Below, one piece after another: positions 16,900-29,811 of a stretch of 64,000 nt of DNA. The stretch covers positions 688,501-752,500 of the forward strand of contig NC_015185.1 in assembly GCF_000191045.1 (NCBI RefSeq), in the 5' to 3' direction. Both the position numbers and the translations under genes were made by a program. Origin of the DNA: Desulfurobacterium thermolithotrophum DSM 11699. Its GTDB lineage: Bacteria; Aquificota; Aquificia; Desulfurobacteriales; Desulfurobacteriaceae. The notes beneath the pieces are model-generated. The model worked only from the letters and a program-made list of their open reading frames with translations. It was not told where the DNA came from and did no database searches. Numbering within the stretch: the first letter of the stretch is position 1; each line of letters starts with the position of its first letter.

Positions 16900-17976
16900 T
16901 TAGTGTGTCAAGATTTTGTTCGAGTTCAATACATGGTGGACACCTTGATGACTTCTAATATAGTCCTCAAACTTCTCAGCGGGAGTCTTGTAATTTAAAG
17001 AGTGATGGGGTCTAAGAAAGTTGTAAATCTTTAAATACTCAAAAAGTTTTTTATTCATCTCATCAACAGTCGGTTCTGTTCCTTCTATCATCCATAGTTC
17101 ACTTTCTGTCGTTTGAATAAACCTTTCTACATGCGCATTAGTCTTGGGAGATTTCGGATAACTAAAGTAGTGTTCTATCCCTTTTCTTTTAAGATATTCG
17201 TCTAACTCCCCTAAAAATTCGCTCCCGTTATCCGTTTGAACTTTCTCTATCTTGAAGGGAAGAAATTTTTCAAGTTCTTCAAAAAACCTTCTTCCGCTCC
17301 TGCTGCTTTTTGTAGAATAAACCTTGGCAAATGCTATTCGGGTGAACTTGTCTATTGCCGTGAACTGGTAAAAGGTTTTACCGCACCAGTAGAGGTATTT
17401 AACGTCCATGAGGATTGTTCCTGGTTTGTCTGCTCTTAGTCCTTTTCTGGTGCGGTTCTTTTTCCCTTTCTGTTTCTTCCTCTTGTAGGTACTTTTTAGT
17501 TTCCAGGTTCTTTCTATTAGTCCGTGTCTTTTGAGAGTTCTGTAAACTGTAGAGGATGATATTTTTACATTTAGGTATCTTTCCATGAAGGCTGCTATCT
17601 TTTCTTTGCTCCAGGTTAGGAATTTTTCCCTTATTGTGACGATGATGTGTTCTATTTCAGGTTCTATTTGTGGTTGTCTTACTTTATGAGGTCTTTTGCT
17701 TCTGTCTTGGAGTCCTTCTATCCCGTACTTGTCGTATCTTTTTTTCCACTTGTAGAAGGTTGTTGGACTGATGCCAAAGTATCTGCATGTTTTTCTGGCG
17801 TTGCCTGTTTTGTGGTAGTACTCTATCCATTTGAGTCTCCTTTTAACGTTTCTGTCTTTTGTTAGGTCAAGTTTCTTTTTTACTCTTCTTCCTTCTTTCA
17901 GGGTTTCTTTGAATGCTGTATTTGTGCTTGATATATGGAGGGATGTTCCTTTGAATCTTTTCAATTGTTTCATCGG
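16900..17976 (-). CDS. IS481-type transposase
   Basis: DDE transposase with an N-terminal helix-turn-helix region (NARKTCRYFGISPTTFYKWKKRYDKYG), an integrase core with LMDVKYLY, KVQTDNGSEF and NAHVERFIQ (the D, D and E positions), and HHSLNYKTPAEKF near the end, as in IS481/IS3-related enzymes. The ATG at 17976 is chosen over an upstream in-frame ATG because an AAGGAGGTG site precedes it. The reading frame crosses the terminal repeat and ends 15 bases outside the element, so the last few residues are supplied by host DNA. A 7-A coding tract lies after FYKWKK. Confidence 0.95.
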   Translation of the reverse strand, partial: PMKQLKRFKGTSLHISSTNTAFKETLKEGRRVKKKLDLTKDRNVKRRLKWIEYYHKTGNARKTCRYFGISPTTFYKWKKRYDKYGIEGLQDRSKRPHKVRQPQIEPEIEHIIVTIREKFLTWSKEKIAAFMERYLNVKISSSTVYRTLKRHGLIERTWKLKSTYKRKKQKGKKNRTRKGLRADKPGTILMDVKYLYWCGKTFYQFTAIDKFTRIAFAKVYSTKSSRSGRRFFEELEKFLPFKIEKVQTDNGSEFLGELDEYLKRKGIEHYFSYPKSPKTNAHVERFIQTTESELWMIEGTEPTVDEMNKKLFEYLKIYNFLRPHHSLNYKTPAEKFEDYIRSHQGVHHVLNSNKILTH

Positions 17977-18041
17977 TGGACACCTCCTTGTGGTATTCAA
18001 AGGTTATTGTAGGGTGTCCACCTTCTATCTGAACTTCAACA
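16917..18041 (-). mobile_element. IS481-type insertion sequence, copy 2 (1125 bp, intact)
   Basis: Complete element with ~30-bp imperfect inverted repeats starting TGTT and sharing GGTGGACACC. It is flanked by a direct repeat: GATTT immediately left and GATTT immediately right (or AGATTTT if the ends are placed one base in), a target duplication in the range known for IS481. The repeat and the intact transposase suggest this copy is the younger or less disturbed of the two. It landed between the tRNA cluster and the Trm112-like gene. Confidence 0.92.
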
Positions 18042-18065
18042 GATTTTCTTTTTTAGGAGGTTAAA

Positions 18066-18236
18066 ATGTTAGATGGAGAACTCCTTCAAATTTTAGCATG
18101 TCCACAGTGTAAAGGAGATCTTGAATATAGAGAAAAAGAAGACAAATTGATATGCCATAAGTGTAAGTTAGCGTATAAAATAGTAGATGACATTCCTGTA
18201 ATGCTCATTGATGAAGCAGAGGTAATAGATGAATGA
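18066..18236 (+). CDS. Trm112-family (UPF0434/YcaR-like) zinc-ribbon protein, 56 aa
   Basis: Short gene with a perfect TAGGAGG site 6 bases before the ATG. The product opens [15 protein letters not shown] and has CPQC..CHKC metal-binding pairs followed by [12 protein letters not shown], the standard layout of bacterial Trm112-like proteins (YcaR). Eukaryotic Trm112 activates methyltransferases; the bacterial role is largely unknown. Full length for the family. It overlaps the next small gene by 8 bases. Confidence 0.93.
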   Translation: MLDGELLQILACPQCKGDLEYREKEDKLICHKCKLAYKIVDDIPVMLIDEAEVIDE

Positions 18237-18336
18237 GATAAGTTTTGTTTTATCTCTTGTTTTAACAGTTGCTTTCGTTGGTTCTACTGTATATGGAATT
18301 TTTAAAACGATAAAAAGAAGGAAGAAAATTTCATAA
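18229..18336 (+). CDS. Tiny single-span membrane protein, 35 aa
   Basis: ORF of 35 codons: [19 protein letters not shown] makes one hydrophobic helix, followed by [15 protein letters not shown], a strongly basic tail expected to stay in the cytoplasm. It starts inside the last codons of the Trm112-like gene (8-base overlap in another frame), a common sign of translational coupling. I do not recognise a family. The hydrophobic-then-basic pattern and the overlap argue for a real gene, but the length makes this tentative. Confidence 0.5.
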   Translation: MNEISFVLSLVLTVAFVGSTVYGIFKTIKRRKKIS

Positions 18337-18399
18337 GTGTAACGTGTTCTTATATGTCTTTTTTCATCTCAGTTTAAAATCCGAATTTAAGGGGAAAAA

Positions 18400-19437
18400 A
18401 TGGTTGAGATAAAGAATTTAAACTTTGAAGAACTTCAAAACTTTGTACAAAGCCTTGGTTTCGAAAACTACAGGGCTAAACAGATAGCTCAGTGGATATA
18501 TAAAAAAAGAGTTAAATCATTTGATGAAATGACGAACATTTCAAAGGCTGCAAGGAAAGTTCTTTCCGAGAATGCAAAGATAGATGTACTTAAATTAGTA
18601 AAAGTTGAAAAATCAATGGATGGAACTAAAAAATACCTTTTTGAACTTGAAGACGGAAATAGGGTTGAATCAGTATTTATTCCTGAGAAAGATTGGAATA
18701 CTCTTTGTGTCTCTACTCAAGTTGGTTGTCCTGTTGGATGTAAATTTTGTCTTACTGCCAAGGATGGCTTTACAAGAAACCTTACAGCTGCTGAAATAGT
18801 TGATCAATACATTCATGTTCAAAGAGATGTCGGAGAAGATAAGAGAATTTCAAACGTTGTTTTTATGGGAATGGGGGAGCCTTTTCTTAATTTTGAGAAT
18901 GTAAAAAAAGCAGTTGAAATAATGACTGATAAAAATATGCTTGATCTTTCCACAAGGAAAATAACGATTTCGACTGTTGGAGTAGTTCCAGGAATTGACA
19001 GAATGGCAAAAGAGATGAACAAAGTTAAACTTGCAATTTCTCTCCATGCCACAACCGATGAAGTAAGAGAAAAAATTGTTCCTCTTAACAGGAAATATCC
19101 TATTTCTGAGATTATGGCAGCTTTGAGAAGGTATCCTGCTGACAATATAAGAAGGATAATGATCGAATACGTAATGTTAGAAGGTGTAAATGATTCTGTA
19201 GAAGATGCTAAAAGACTTGTAAAATTGGTTAAGGGAATTCCTGTAAAGGTTAATCTTATTCCTTTTAATTCTTATCCTGGAGCTCCGTTTAAACCTTCCT
19301 CAAAAGAACAAACAGAAAAATTTCAAAAAGTTTTATGGGATCATAACATCGCAGCTTTTATAAGAGACTCTCGAGGTCAGGATATCTCTGCAGCTTGTGG
19401 AATGCTAAGAACAAAGGAAAAGTGTAATAGATGTTAA
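18400..19437 (+). CDS. rlmN: Dual-specificity rRNA/tRNA adenine-C2 methyltransferase RlmN
   Basis: Radical SAM methyltransferase that methylates C2 of A2503 in 23S rRNA and A37 in some tRNAs. 345 residues, normal size. Visible motifs: N-terminal helical domain (YRAKQIAQWIYKKRV), the cluster motif VGCPVGCKFC, GMGEPFLN, and the resolving cysteine in AACGMLR near the C-terminus with the companion methylated Cys region. GGGGAAAA precedes the ATG. It follows the Trm112-like gene after 63 bases and precedes nfnA. Confidence 0.97.
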   Translation: MVEIKNLNFEELQNFVQSLGFENYRAKQIAQWIYKKRVKSFDEMTNISKAARKVLSENAKIDVLKLVKVEKSMDGTKKYLFELEDGNRVESVFIPEKDWNTLCVSTQVGCPVGCKFCLTAKDGFTRNLTAAEIVDQYIHVQRDVGEDKRISNVVFMGMGEPFLNFENVKKAVEIMTDKNMLDLSTRKITISTVGVVPGIDRMAKEMNKVKLAISLHATTDEVREKIVPLNRKYPISEIMAALRRYPADNIRRIMIEYVMLEGVNDSVEDAKRLVKLVKGIPVKVNLIPFNSYPGAPFKPSSKEQTEKFQKVLWDHNIAAFIRDSRGQDISAACGMLRTKEKCNRC

Positions 19438-19493
19438 AAAGTTGTTAAAATTTTGTAAAATTCATCTCCAAATATTCCCAGAAGGAGAGGAAA

Positions 19494-23025
<3,532 letters not shown>

Positions 23026-23150
23026 GGTCTATAATTTAATTGCAGGAGATTTGGATTTCAACGGCTTGTGCCGTGTGATTCATCCCTGCTTTAAAAAGCA
23101 GGGCTTTCTCGCAACGGTTTTCTGTAATGAGTAAATAACATATCTATCTA

Positions 23151-23177
23151 ATTCCTCCCCCAGTTAGGGGGAGGAAT
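23151..23177. repeat. Perfect 11-bp inverted repeat between TnpB element and infB
   Basis: ATTCCTCCCCC and GGGGGAGGAAT separated by AGTTA. There is no T-run after it on either strand (the A/T run precedes it when read in the infB direction), so it does not look like a standard terminator. Read minus, its right half GGGGGAGGAATTAG resembles the TnpB right-end sequence GGGGAGGATGTC, so it may be a decayed element end. Confidence 0.6.
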
Positions 23178-23207
23178 AAAAAAAATCTAAACTAAAAACA
23201 ATGGAAC

Positions 23208-25874
23208 TTAAAGTTCTTTTTCAACTTGCTCTGTTGTATAGCATTCAATAATGTCACCTACTTTGATGTCATTAAAGTTCTCAAGACCTATACCACATTC
23301 ATATCCAGCTTGCACTTCCCTAACATCATCTTTAAATCTTTTAAGTGAAGCAATTTTACCCTCGTAAATAACAATTCCATCTCTTACAAGTCTTACACCT
23401 GCATTTCTCTTAATTACTCCATCTTTTACATAACAACCAGCAACAGTTCCAACTTTTGGAACTTTAAAGGTTGCTCTAACTTCTGCAGAACCAAGGTAAA
23501 CTTCTTTTTCTTCAGGAGTAAGAAGACCTTGCATAGCTTTTTTAACTTCGTCTACTATGTCATAGATAACTCTATAGGTTCTAACATCAATTTTTTCTTT
23601 TTCCGCTGCTTTTCTAGCTGCAGAATCAGGTCTTACGTTAAATCCAACAACAATAGCGTTTGAAGCGGCAGCAAGCATAATATCGTTTTCTGTTATAGGA
23701 CCAACACCAGTATGAATAATTTTAACTTTAACTTCATCCGTAGAAAGTTCTTCAAGAGATTTTCTAATAGCTTCTATAGAACCTTGTGCGTCTGCCTTTA
23801 AAACAATATTTAGCTCTTTAACTTCTCCCTGCTGTACTTGTGCAAAGAGGTCTTCAAGGGATACTTTCTTTTCTTTTTCAAGAGCTGATTCTCTTGCAAG
23901 TTCTTGTCTCTTCTCTGCAATTTTTCTTGCTGTCTTTTCGTCTTTAACAACGTAGAATTTATCACCAGCAAGTGGGACTCCATCAAGACCTAAAACTTCT
24001 ACAGGCATAGATGGTCCTGCTTCTTTTATAGACTTTCCTTTATCGTCAAACATAGCTCTTATTTTTCCTGCATAAAGACCTGCGACAATAGCATCTCCTT
24101 GTTTTAAGGTTCCACTTTGAATAAGAAGTGTAGCAACAGGTCCTCTCTGTCTATCAAGTTTTGCTTCAAGAACAACTCCGCGAGCAGGCTTGTCTGGATT
24201 AGCTTTTAACTCCATTAATTCTGCTTGTAAAGCTATCATTTCAAGGAGTTCATCAACGCCTTCTCCCGTTTTAGCAGATACAGGAACCATTACAGTGTCA
24301 CCACCCCAGTCTTCTGCGATGAGGCCGTGTTGAGTAAGCTCCTGTTTAACTCTATCAGGATTTGCACCAGGTTTATCTATCTTGTTAATTGCAACAATTA
24401 TTGGAACTCCTGCAGCTTTGGCATGGTTTATTGCTTCAACAGTTTGAGGCATTACACCATCATCAGCTGCAACGACAAGGACCGCGATATCTGTTACTTG
24501 AGCTCCTCTGGCTCTCATTGCTGTGAAGGCCTCGTGACCGGGAGTATCAAGAAAGACAAGCTTTTTCTTTCCTTCGCTTGTATCAACTTCTACAACAGAA
24601 GCACCAATGTGCTGCGTAATTCCACCTGCTTCTCTTTCAGCAACTTTAGTGTTTCTTATATAGTCAAGAAGTGTTGTTTTTCCGTGGTCAACGTGTCCCA
24701 TAACAGTGATAATTGGAGGACGAGGTTTAAGGTCTTCTTCTTTATCTGGCGTTTCTTCTAACTCTTTTTCAAGGAGTGATTCTTCTTCCTCTTCACCTTC
24801 AAGTTTAACTACTTTACCGTATTTTTCAGCAACTTTTGCAGCAGTTTCAAAATCTATTGGCTGATTTATTGTAATGAACTTTCCAAGAGTAATTAAATCT
24901 TGAAGTAGCTGTGTAGGATCTATACCAAGTTTTTCTGCAAATTCTCTTGCTGAAATTACTTCTGGAATAATAACAGTTTTTGCTCTCTCCTCTTCCTCAA
25001 TGAGCCTTTGAAGTTGTTCTTCTTCTGAAAGTTCTTCAAAAGGAATCTCTTCTTTAACTTCTTCTTTCTTTTTCTTCTTGCGCTTTTTCTTTTTAGCTCT
25101 GTTTTTCTCCTCTATCTTTCTCATGAGTTCTTCAAATTTCTTCTGATCTTCTAACTCTTTTTGTTCCCTTTTCTTCTCAGCAAGCATATCCTCTACAGTC
25201 TTAGGTTTTTCTCTTTCTCTTCCTTCCTTTGTAGAGGCTACAAGTTTTTCAAGTTGCTCCCTTGTTACCTTCTCTTCTATAGGTTTTTGTTTCTCTTCTC
25301 TTTTTAATCTTTGAGGTTTTTCTCTTCTTCTTGGAGGTTTACTTTCCCTACTTTCTTCAACCTTTCTTTCTTCTTCATGTCTTCTGAAAGGTTTTCTTCT
25401 TCTTCTCCTTCTTCTTGCAAGTTCTTCAGGAGAAAGAATTCTCACATCTGATTTTTTCTTTCTCTTTTCTTCTCTTTTTTCTTCTCTTCTTTCTTCTCTC
25501 TTTTCCTCTTTTTTCTTCTCTGCTTTTTCTACTTTCTGAGGCTGTTCTTCTTTCTTCTCAGAAATAGATTCTTCTTCCTTCTGTTTGATATCTTGATCCT
25601 TGGAAATAATGACTTCTTCTTTCTTAATTTCCGTTTTATCTTCTACTTTCTCCTTAGGGAGCTCTTTTTCTTTACTTTTATCTTCAATAGTAGCTTTAGA
25701 AACTTCTACCTGAACAGGCTTAATGAATTCCTTAACAAGCATGACTTGTTTTTCATCAAGACCAGAATGAATACTCTTAACCTGTATATCAAGCTCTTCC
25801 CGGAGCTTTTTAATCAGTTCCTTTGACGACATACCTAACTCTTTTGCAAGTTGGTGAATTCTTACCTTTGCCAA
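23208..25874 (-). CDS. infB: Translation initiation factor IF-2
   Basis: GTPase that places initiator tRNA on the 30S subunit. 888 residues: N-terminal IF2N helix-turn-helix ([21 protein letters not shown]), a long Lys/Glu/Arg-rich linker (residues ~70-290) as is usual in IF-2, a second IF2N-like segment ([21 protein letters not shown]), then the G domain with [17 protein letters not shown] and NKIDKPG, followed by the two beta-barrels and the C-terminal fMet-tRNA domain ([21 protein letters not shown]). AGGAGG-like bases precede the ATG. It is the last gene of the rplS-rnhB-yraN-infB run. Confidence 0.98.
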   Translation of the reverse strand: MAKVRIHQLAKELGMSSKELIKKLREELDIQVKSIHSGLDEKQVMLVKEFIKPVQVEVSKATIEDKSKEKELPKEKVEDKTEIKKEEVIISKDQDIKQKEEESISEKKEEQPQKVEKAEKKKEEKREERREEKREEKRKKKSDVRILSPEELARRRRRRRKPFRRHEEERKVEESRESKPPRRREKPQRLKREEKQKPIEEKVTREQLEKLVASTKEGREREKPKTVEDMLAEKKREQKELEDQKKFEELMRKIEEKNRAKKKKRKKKKKEEVKEEIPFEELSEEEQLQRLIEEEERAKTVIIPEVISAREFAEKLGIDPTQLLQDLITLGKFITINQPIDFETAAKVAEKYGKVVKLEGEEEEESLLEKELEETPDKEEDLKPRPPIITVMGHVDHGKTTLLDYIRNTKVAEREAGGITQHIGASVVEVDTSEGKKKLVFLDTPGHEAFTAMRARGAQVTDIAVLVVAADDGVMPQTVEAINHAKAAGVPIIVAINKIDKPGANPDRVKQELTQHGLIAEDWGGDTVMVPVSAKTGEGVDELLEMIALQAELMELKANPDKPARGVVLEAKLDRQRGPVATLLIQSGTLKQGDAIVAGLYAGKIRAMFDDKGKSIKEAGPSMPVEVLGLDGVPLAGDKFYVVKDEKTARKIAEKRQELARESALEKEKKVSLEDLFAQVQQGEVKELNIVLKADAQGSIEAIRKSLEELSTDEVKVKIIHTGVGPITENDIMLAAASNAIVVGFNVRPDSAARKAAEKEKIDVRTYRVIYDIVDEVKKAMQGLLTPEEKEVYLGSAEVRATFKVPKVGTVAGCYVKDGVIKRNAGVRLVRDGIVIYEGKIASLKRFKDDVREVQAGYECGIGLENFNDIKVGDIIECYTTEQVEKEL

Positions 25875-25957
25875 AACAAAACCTCCATTTCTAAACGGTT
25901 AGAAACTTTAACATAAATATAAACGACAGCCGAATTATAGCAACAATTTACCTTTTC

Positions 25958-26323
25958 TTAAAAGGCATCTTCTACATGATCAATCTTTAATTTTCCTTTT
26001 TGGTCTATTATTCCTATAACGTCGAATCTAATAGATTCATAGGGAAACTTTATTTTTGAAAGGAATTTAAGCGCCGTTTTCCTAATTCTTTCTTGCTTTT
26101 TATAATCAACTGTTTCAAGAGGATTTACTTGAAAATTTTCAGATCTTAAACGAACTTCTACAAAAAGAAGTGTTTTAGTTGTTTCATCAAAAGCTATAAT
26201 ATCAATCTCCCCGAAGGAGCTCTTGTAATTTTTCTTGATAATAAAGTAACCTTTCTTCAACAGATAACGGGAAGCTATCTTCTCTCCCAATTCCCCTTTC
26301 TTTTTTCTCTCTGACTCTTCCAA
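25958..26323 (-). CDS. YraN family (UPF0102) putative endonuclease
   Basis: 121-residue protein of the YraN/UPF0102 family with the nuclease-like fold: [19 protein letters not shown], then [15 protein letters not shown] and LLFVEVRLRS, matching the GEIDLI..FVEVK restriction-endonuclease-like core. Its biochemical role is unclear; the gene is commonly next to rnhB, as here. The conserved domain starts about 8 residues in, so the start is close to right and the gene overlaps the 3' end of rnhB by about 120 bases in another frame. Confidence 0.9.
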   Translation of the reverse strand: MEESERKKKGELGEKIASRYLLKKGYFIIKKNYKSSFGEIDIIAFDETTKTLLFVEVRLRSENFQVNPLETVDYKKQERIRKTALKFLSKIKFPYESIRFDVIGIIDQKGKLKIDHVEDAF

Positions 26324-26912
26324 AACTCCTCCTGTGAACTGGAGAAATCCCTATTTCCTCTATTTTACTAATGTGAAATTTAGTCGGATATCCTTTGTGT
26401 TTTTCAAATCCGTAAGCAGGAAAAAGCTCTGCTAACTTTTCCATTATAAAATCTCTTGTTACTTTGGCAACAACACTGGCACAAGCACAGGAAAAACTTT
26501 TTTCGTCCCCTTTAGTTAAAACAAGAGATCTGTCTTTAAATTCTTCTATTTCCAAGGCATCTGTGATTAGAAAATCAGGTTGAACAGGAAGAGAGGAAAG
26601 AGCTCTTTTTACCGCAAGCTTTGTAGCATTTAGGATGTTGAGTTTGTCTATTTCTAAAGAATCAGCAAAACCTACACCAACGCAAATAGCTTTTTCAAAT
26701 ATTTTAAAAAATAGCTCTTTTCTTCTTTTTTCTGTTAGTTTTTTTGAGTCTTTAAATAAAAAAGGAATGACAGACTGCGGGAAGATAACTGCTGCTGCGA
26801 CCACTGGACCAGCCAATGGCCCTCTTCCCGCCTCGTCAATTCCTGCTATCAGTTTATATCCTTTATTCCAATATTCTCTCTCAAACTGGATAATTACTTC
26901 TTTGTCATCCAC
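26202..26912 (-). CDS. rnhB: Ribonuclease HII
   Basis: Removes ribonucleotides from RNA-DNA hybrids. Catalytic residues are visible: [21 protein letters not shown] (Asp-Glu pair near residue 24-25), [10 protein letters not shown], and ITDALEI. 236 residues, longer than the usual ~200. The conserved part ends at about PVHRRSFG and the last ~35 residues ([14 protein letters not shown]...) overlap the yraN gene out of frame. The ATG lies inside the last codons of rplS (19-base overlap). Confidence 0.95.
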   Translation of the reverse strand: MDDKEVIIQFEREYWNKGYKLIAGIDEAGRGPLAGPVVAAAVIFPQSVIPFLFKDSKKLTEKRRKELFFKIFEKAICVGVGFADSLEIDKLNILNATKLAVKRALSSLPVQPDFLITDALEIEEFKDRSLVLTKGDEKSFSCACASVVAKVTRDFIMEKLAELFPAYGFEKHKGYPTKFHISKIEEIGISPVHRRSFGRVREKKERGIGREDSFPLSVEERLLYYQEKLQELLRGD

Positions 26913-27265
26913 TCTTTCTTCTCTTTAATCTTAGCAGCCTTTCCTTTACGCTCTCTGAGGTAGTAGAGTCTTGCTCTTCTTACGATACCCCTCTTAAGAA
27001 CTTCTACTTTGTCTATTACCTTAGCGTTAAATGGAAAAGTTCTTTCAACGCCTATACCGTAGGAAACCTTCCTTACTGTGAATGTAGCATCTGTTCCAGA
27101 GCCTCTTTTTCTGATAACGACGCCTTCAAAAGCCTGAATTCTTTCCTTGTCTCCTTCCTTAACCTTTACATAAACTCTTACAGTGTCTCCAGGTCTAAAT
27201 TCAGGAATATCTGTTCTTTTATATTTTTCCTGAACTACTTTCATAAGCTCATCAAGTCCAGCCAT
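26894..27265 (-). CDS. rplS: 50S ribosomal protein L19
   Basis: Ribosomal protein at the 30S-50S interface. 123 residues, normal length. Recognised by [51 protein letters not shown] and [19 protein letters not shown]. The ATG follows AAGGAGG. It heads the run rplS-rnhB-yraN-infB and has its own upstream promoter. Confidence 0.98.
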   Translation of the reverse strand: MAGLDELMKVVQEKYKRTDIPEFRPGDTVRVYVKVKEGDKERIQAFEGVVIRKRGSGTDATFTVRKVSYGIGVERTFPFNAKVIDKVEVLKRGIVRRARLYYLRERKGKAAKIKEKKEWMTKK

Positions 27266-27303
27266 AATAAAACCTCCTTATTCGTGATAAAAAGCGAATG
27301 CAA

Positions 27304-27331
27304 ATTTTATGGAATTTTAAAAAAAAGTCAA
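27304..27331 (-). promoter_or_regulatory. Promoter upstream of rplS
   Basis: On the minus strand: TTGACT (27326-27331), 16-bp spacer, TAAAAT (27304-27309), about 38 bases before the rplS start codon. Close to the sigma-70 consensus. Confidence 0.55.
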
Positions 27332-27344
27332 CAAAAATAAAAAA

Positions 27345-27421
27345 TGGTGCGCCCGGCAGGGATCGAACCTGCGGCCTCGAGATTAGGAATCTCGCGCTCT
27401 ATCCTACTGAGCTACGGGCGC
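27345..27421 (-). tRNA. tRNA-Arg(CCU)
   Basis: 77 nt with encoded CCA. Acceptor GCGCCCG pairs with CGGGCGC; D-arm AGCTCAGTAGGATAGAGC; anticodon loop TTCCTAA gives CCT; T-arm GCAGGTTCGATCCCTGC. Confidence 0.97.
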
Positions 27422-27481
27422 ACTTGCCAATTACAAAAATATGAAAGGCATTATTTTGTGTCAACTATAGTGAGGACTGCG

Positions 27482-29434
27482 TTACTTTTTCTTTCCTGTA
27501 AAGGTATATCCGTAATTTCCAAGTTTTACTAGATTTATTGTTAAAAGTATTTGATAATCTATAGTGTTGTCGTAGTTTCTGACCCATCTATACGATAGTC
27601 TACCATTCCAACAACCTCTATTAACAGAAAATCCGTATTCCCTTTCTCTATCTTCAGAAAGTTTTAAATCGTACCTTTGCTGATAAGAGAAAGAAAGAAT
27701 TTTATTGATAGGTAAAGAAAGACCCCATCTTAAATAGTTTGCATTTAGGACGGAGTCAAAATCGTAGTAATGATTTAACCATACTGAGACTTTAAGTAAT
27801 TTTGTTGAAAGGAAAGTATTTGTTCTTCTAATTTCATTATTATAAGGAGAGTAGTAAATAGTTTCTTCTAAGTGAAACCAAGAGAAGGGACTTGTATCAA
27901 TGTCTAACTTCCACAAGTTCCAGGGATTTTCTTTGTTGTAAAAGTTGTAAAAAGCACTAAGAGATAATCTTCCTATGCTTTTTCCTGATTTGTAAATATA
28001 AGTGGTTAAGGAAGGGATAAGTGTCTTTTCTTTTTCTACTCTATCTGAATCATCATAGAAAGGATTGTTACTTTGATTTTCGTTTTCTATGAAGTGAAAC
28101 TGGAGCTCTGGATTAAAGGAAAGAGAAATATCATTAGAGATAGAGGAATGAAAGTCTGTAGTTAAAACATTAGAAAATTTAAATATGTTTCTCTTTCCAC
28201 CATGCTGATATTTTGTTAACAAAATTGCCCATTTTGCTGTGTTTTTAAATCTTCCAAAAAATTTGCTATATCTTATGGCAGGTTCAATGTTAAAACGATA
28301 TCCGCTATTACCAGCTTTTCTATAAAAGTATGTTAGCTCAGAGTCGGCACTAAGAGTAAATGGTGTTTTCCATATTGGAACATCTAAAAGGTAAAAATTA
28401 ACAGTTGGAAATCTTTGGTAGACAGTATCTGTGGAACCATCAAGATTATTCAAATAAACAGCATTTATATTTAAAATAAAATGTTTCCAAAGTTTTGAAA
28501 CGGTTAAATCCGATTTTGTGTATTGTTTTGTTTTTTCTTCTATATTAAAAGTATCTGTAGACTTAAAAAATCTTCTGCTGTTAATGAGCTCTATATCACT
28601 TCTGCCGTAAAAAAAGTCAGATGGACTAAATGAGTGAGAAAAAGAAAGTTTCCAGTCTTTTCCTTCTTTTCTATCTATTTTATAAAAATAAATATCTCCC
28701 TTACTATCTTGAGATAGGACATATCTAAATTCTCCACTTTGGGCATTTCCATTTCTAAATCGCTTTTCATAGGCTAAAGTGAGGTCGGCACTTCTACCTA
28801 AAACTAAGTAAAAAGGTTGTTTATAGACTAATCCATCGTCACTTCTATAACTTATTCGAGGAAATAAAAATCCAGATGTTCTCTTTTCAACAATGGGACC
28901 ACTTAAGTAAGGAGCGACCAAAACGGGAATTTCTTTTATTCTGAAAGAAATCCATTTTCCTTTAAAGCTTTTTCCTATCAGAATGTTAAATTTCCGTGCT
29001 CCTACAGACCAATCTGGACAGGTGTGAGAACAGGGAGTATACTCGCCATCGTATGCAATCCATTTTTCTTCGGAAATTCTTTCAACTCTGTCAGCTTTTA
29101 AGTAGTCAGTTAGAGAAAGCCTTCCCGAAACTTTCTCAAGAACTGTTTTTTTAGTAATTAAATTGTAAACTATATTTTGACAGTGAAGCTCAACTTCTCC
29201 TTCTTTTATGACAACGTTTCCTGAAACTTTTAAAAGGCCATTTTTTCTATCGTAAGTAGCCTTATCACCTGTAATTACTACATCATCATAGGTTATGATG
29301 GCCTTTCCCTCGGCTACTACTTTTTCGTTCACATTACCGCTTAACCTATCAGCAGTAATATGAACAGGAATTTCTGAAGAAAGAGCGTTAACTCCCACTA
29401 ACAAAAAAACGGCTGTCAAAAAGAACTTTCTCAA
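27482..29434 (-). CDS. lptD: LPS-assembly protein LptD (OstA/Imp)
   Basis: Outer-membrane protein that inserts lipopolysaccharide into the outer leaflet. A signal peptide (FFLTAVFLLVGVNALS) precedes an OstA/LptA-type beta-jellyroll (HITADRLSGN..AEGKAIITYDD..ITGDKATYDRKNGLLKVSGNV) and then the long beta-barrel (residues ~200-650). Cysteines in TPCSHTCPDW and elsewhere could form the disulfides seen in LptD. 650 residues, short compared with ~780 in E. coli but usual for Aquificota-like sequences. Convergent with nothing nearby; divergent from the phasin-like gene. Its presence supports a diderm with LPS. Confidence 0.9.
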   Translation of the reverse strand: MRKFFLTAVFLLVGVNALSSEIPVHITADRLSGNVNEKVVAEGKAIITYDDVVITGDKATYDRKNGLLKVSGNVVIKEGEVELHCQNIVYNLITKKTVLEKVSGRLSLTDYLKADRVERISEEKWIAYDGEYTPCSHTCPDWSVGARKFNILIGKSFKGKWISFRIKEIPVLVAPYLSGPIVEKRTSGFLFPRISYRSDDGLVYKQPFYLVLGRSADLTLAYEKRFRNGNAQSGEFRYVLSQDSKGDIYFYKIDRKEGKDWKLSFSHSFSPSDFFYGRSDIELINSRRFFKSTDTFNIEEKTKQYTKSDLTVSKLWKHFILNINAVYLNNLDGSTDTVYQRFPTVNFYLLDVPIWKTPFTLSADSELTYFYRKAGNSGYRFNIEPAIRYSKFFGRFKNTAKWAILLTKYQHGGKRNIFKFSNVLTTDFHSSISNDISLSFNPELQFHFIENENQSNNPFYDDSDRVEKEKTLIPSLTTYIYKSGKSIGRLSLSAFYNFYNKENPWNLWKLDIDTSPFSWFHLEETIYYSPYNNEIRRTNTFLSTKLLKVSVWLNHYYDFDSVLNANYLRWGLSLPINKILSFSYQQRYDLKLSEDREREYGFSVNRGCWNGRLSYRWVRNYDNTIDYQILLTINLVKLGNYGYTFTGKKK

Positions 29435-29499
29435 TAAGCTCCTTCCTTATTTCAAAGTTTGAAATAAATTTTAAAATAAATCATATCAGAGAGGAAATC

Positions 29500-29811
29500 A
29501 TGAAAAACCTTACAGAGCTTTTAAGAAAAATTGCTCTTCTCCAAATAGGAGCTATTTCCTTAGTGACCGAAAAAGCAGAAAGATTGATTAAGGAACTTGA
29601 GGAGAAGGGAAAAGTTTCTGAAGAAGAAGGAAAGAAGTTTGTTGATGGATTAAGAAAAGGTCTTCAAAAGCAGAAAGAAGAAATATCAAGACAAGTTGAA
29701 AAAATCTTAAAGGAAGTTAATCTTGTAACTCGTGAGGAAATCAAAACTCTAAAAAAAGAAATAGAAGAGCTGAAAAAAGAAGTTGAAAATCTTAAAAAGA
29801 GCAAAAACTGA
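29500..29811 (+). CDS. Phasin-like coiled-coil protein
   Basis: 103-residue helical protein: a hydrophobic N-terminal helix (LLRKIALLQIGAISLVTEKA), then GKVSEEEGKKFVDGLRKGLQKQKEE and a C-terminal coiled coil (REEIKTLKKEIEELKKEVENLKK). This matches the small phasin/poly(3-hydroxyalkanoate) granule-associated superfamily, often found beside UbiB/AarF genes. Its stop overlaps the next start (TGATG), so translation is coupled. No PHA synthase is visible, so a role with the neighbouring kinase-like protein is more likely than granule coating. Confidence 0.7.
   Translation: MKNLTELLRKIALLQIGAISLVTEKAERLIKELEEKGKVSEEEGKKFVDGLRKGLQKQKEEISRQVEKILKEVNLVTREEIKTLKKEIEELKKEVENLKKSKN

Noticed and set aside
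23151-23177. Terminator call for the inverted repeat after infB
   Set aside because: No T-run follows the stem on either strand.
24327-24761. Plus-strand ORF of 144 codons inside infB
   Set aside because: Antisense to the GTPase domain of IF-2, composition of a shadow frame.
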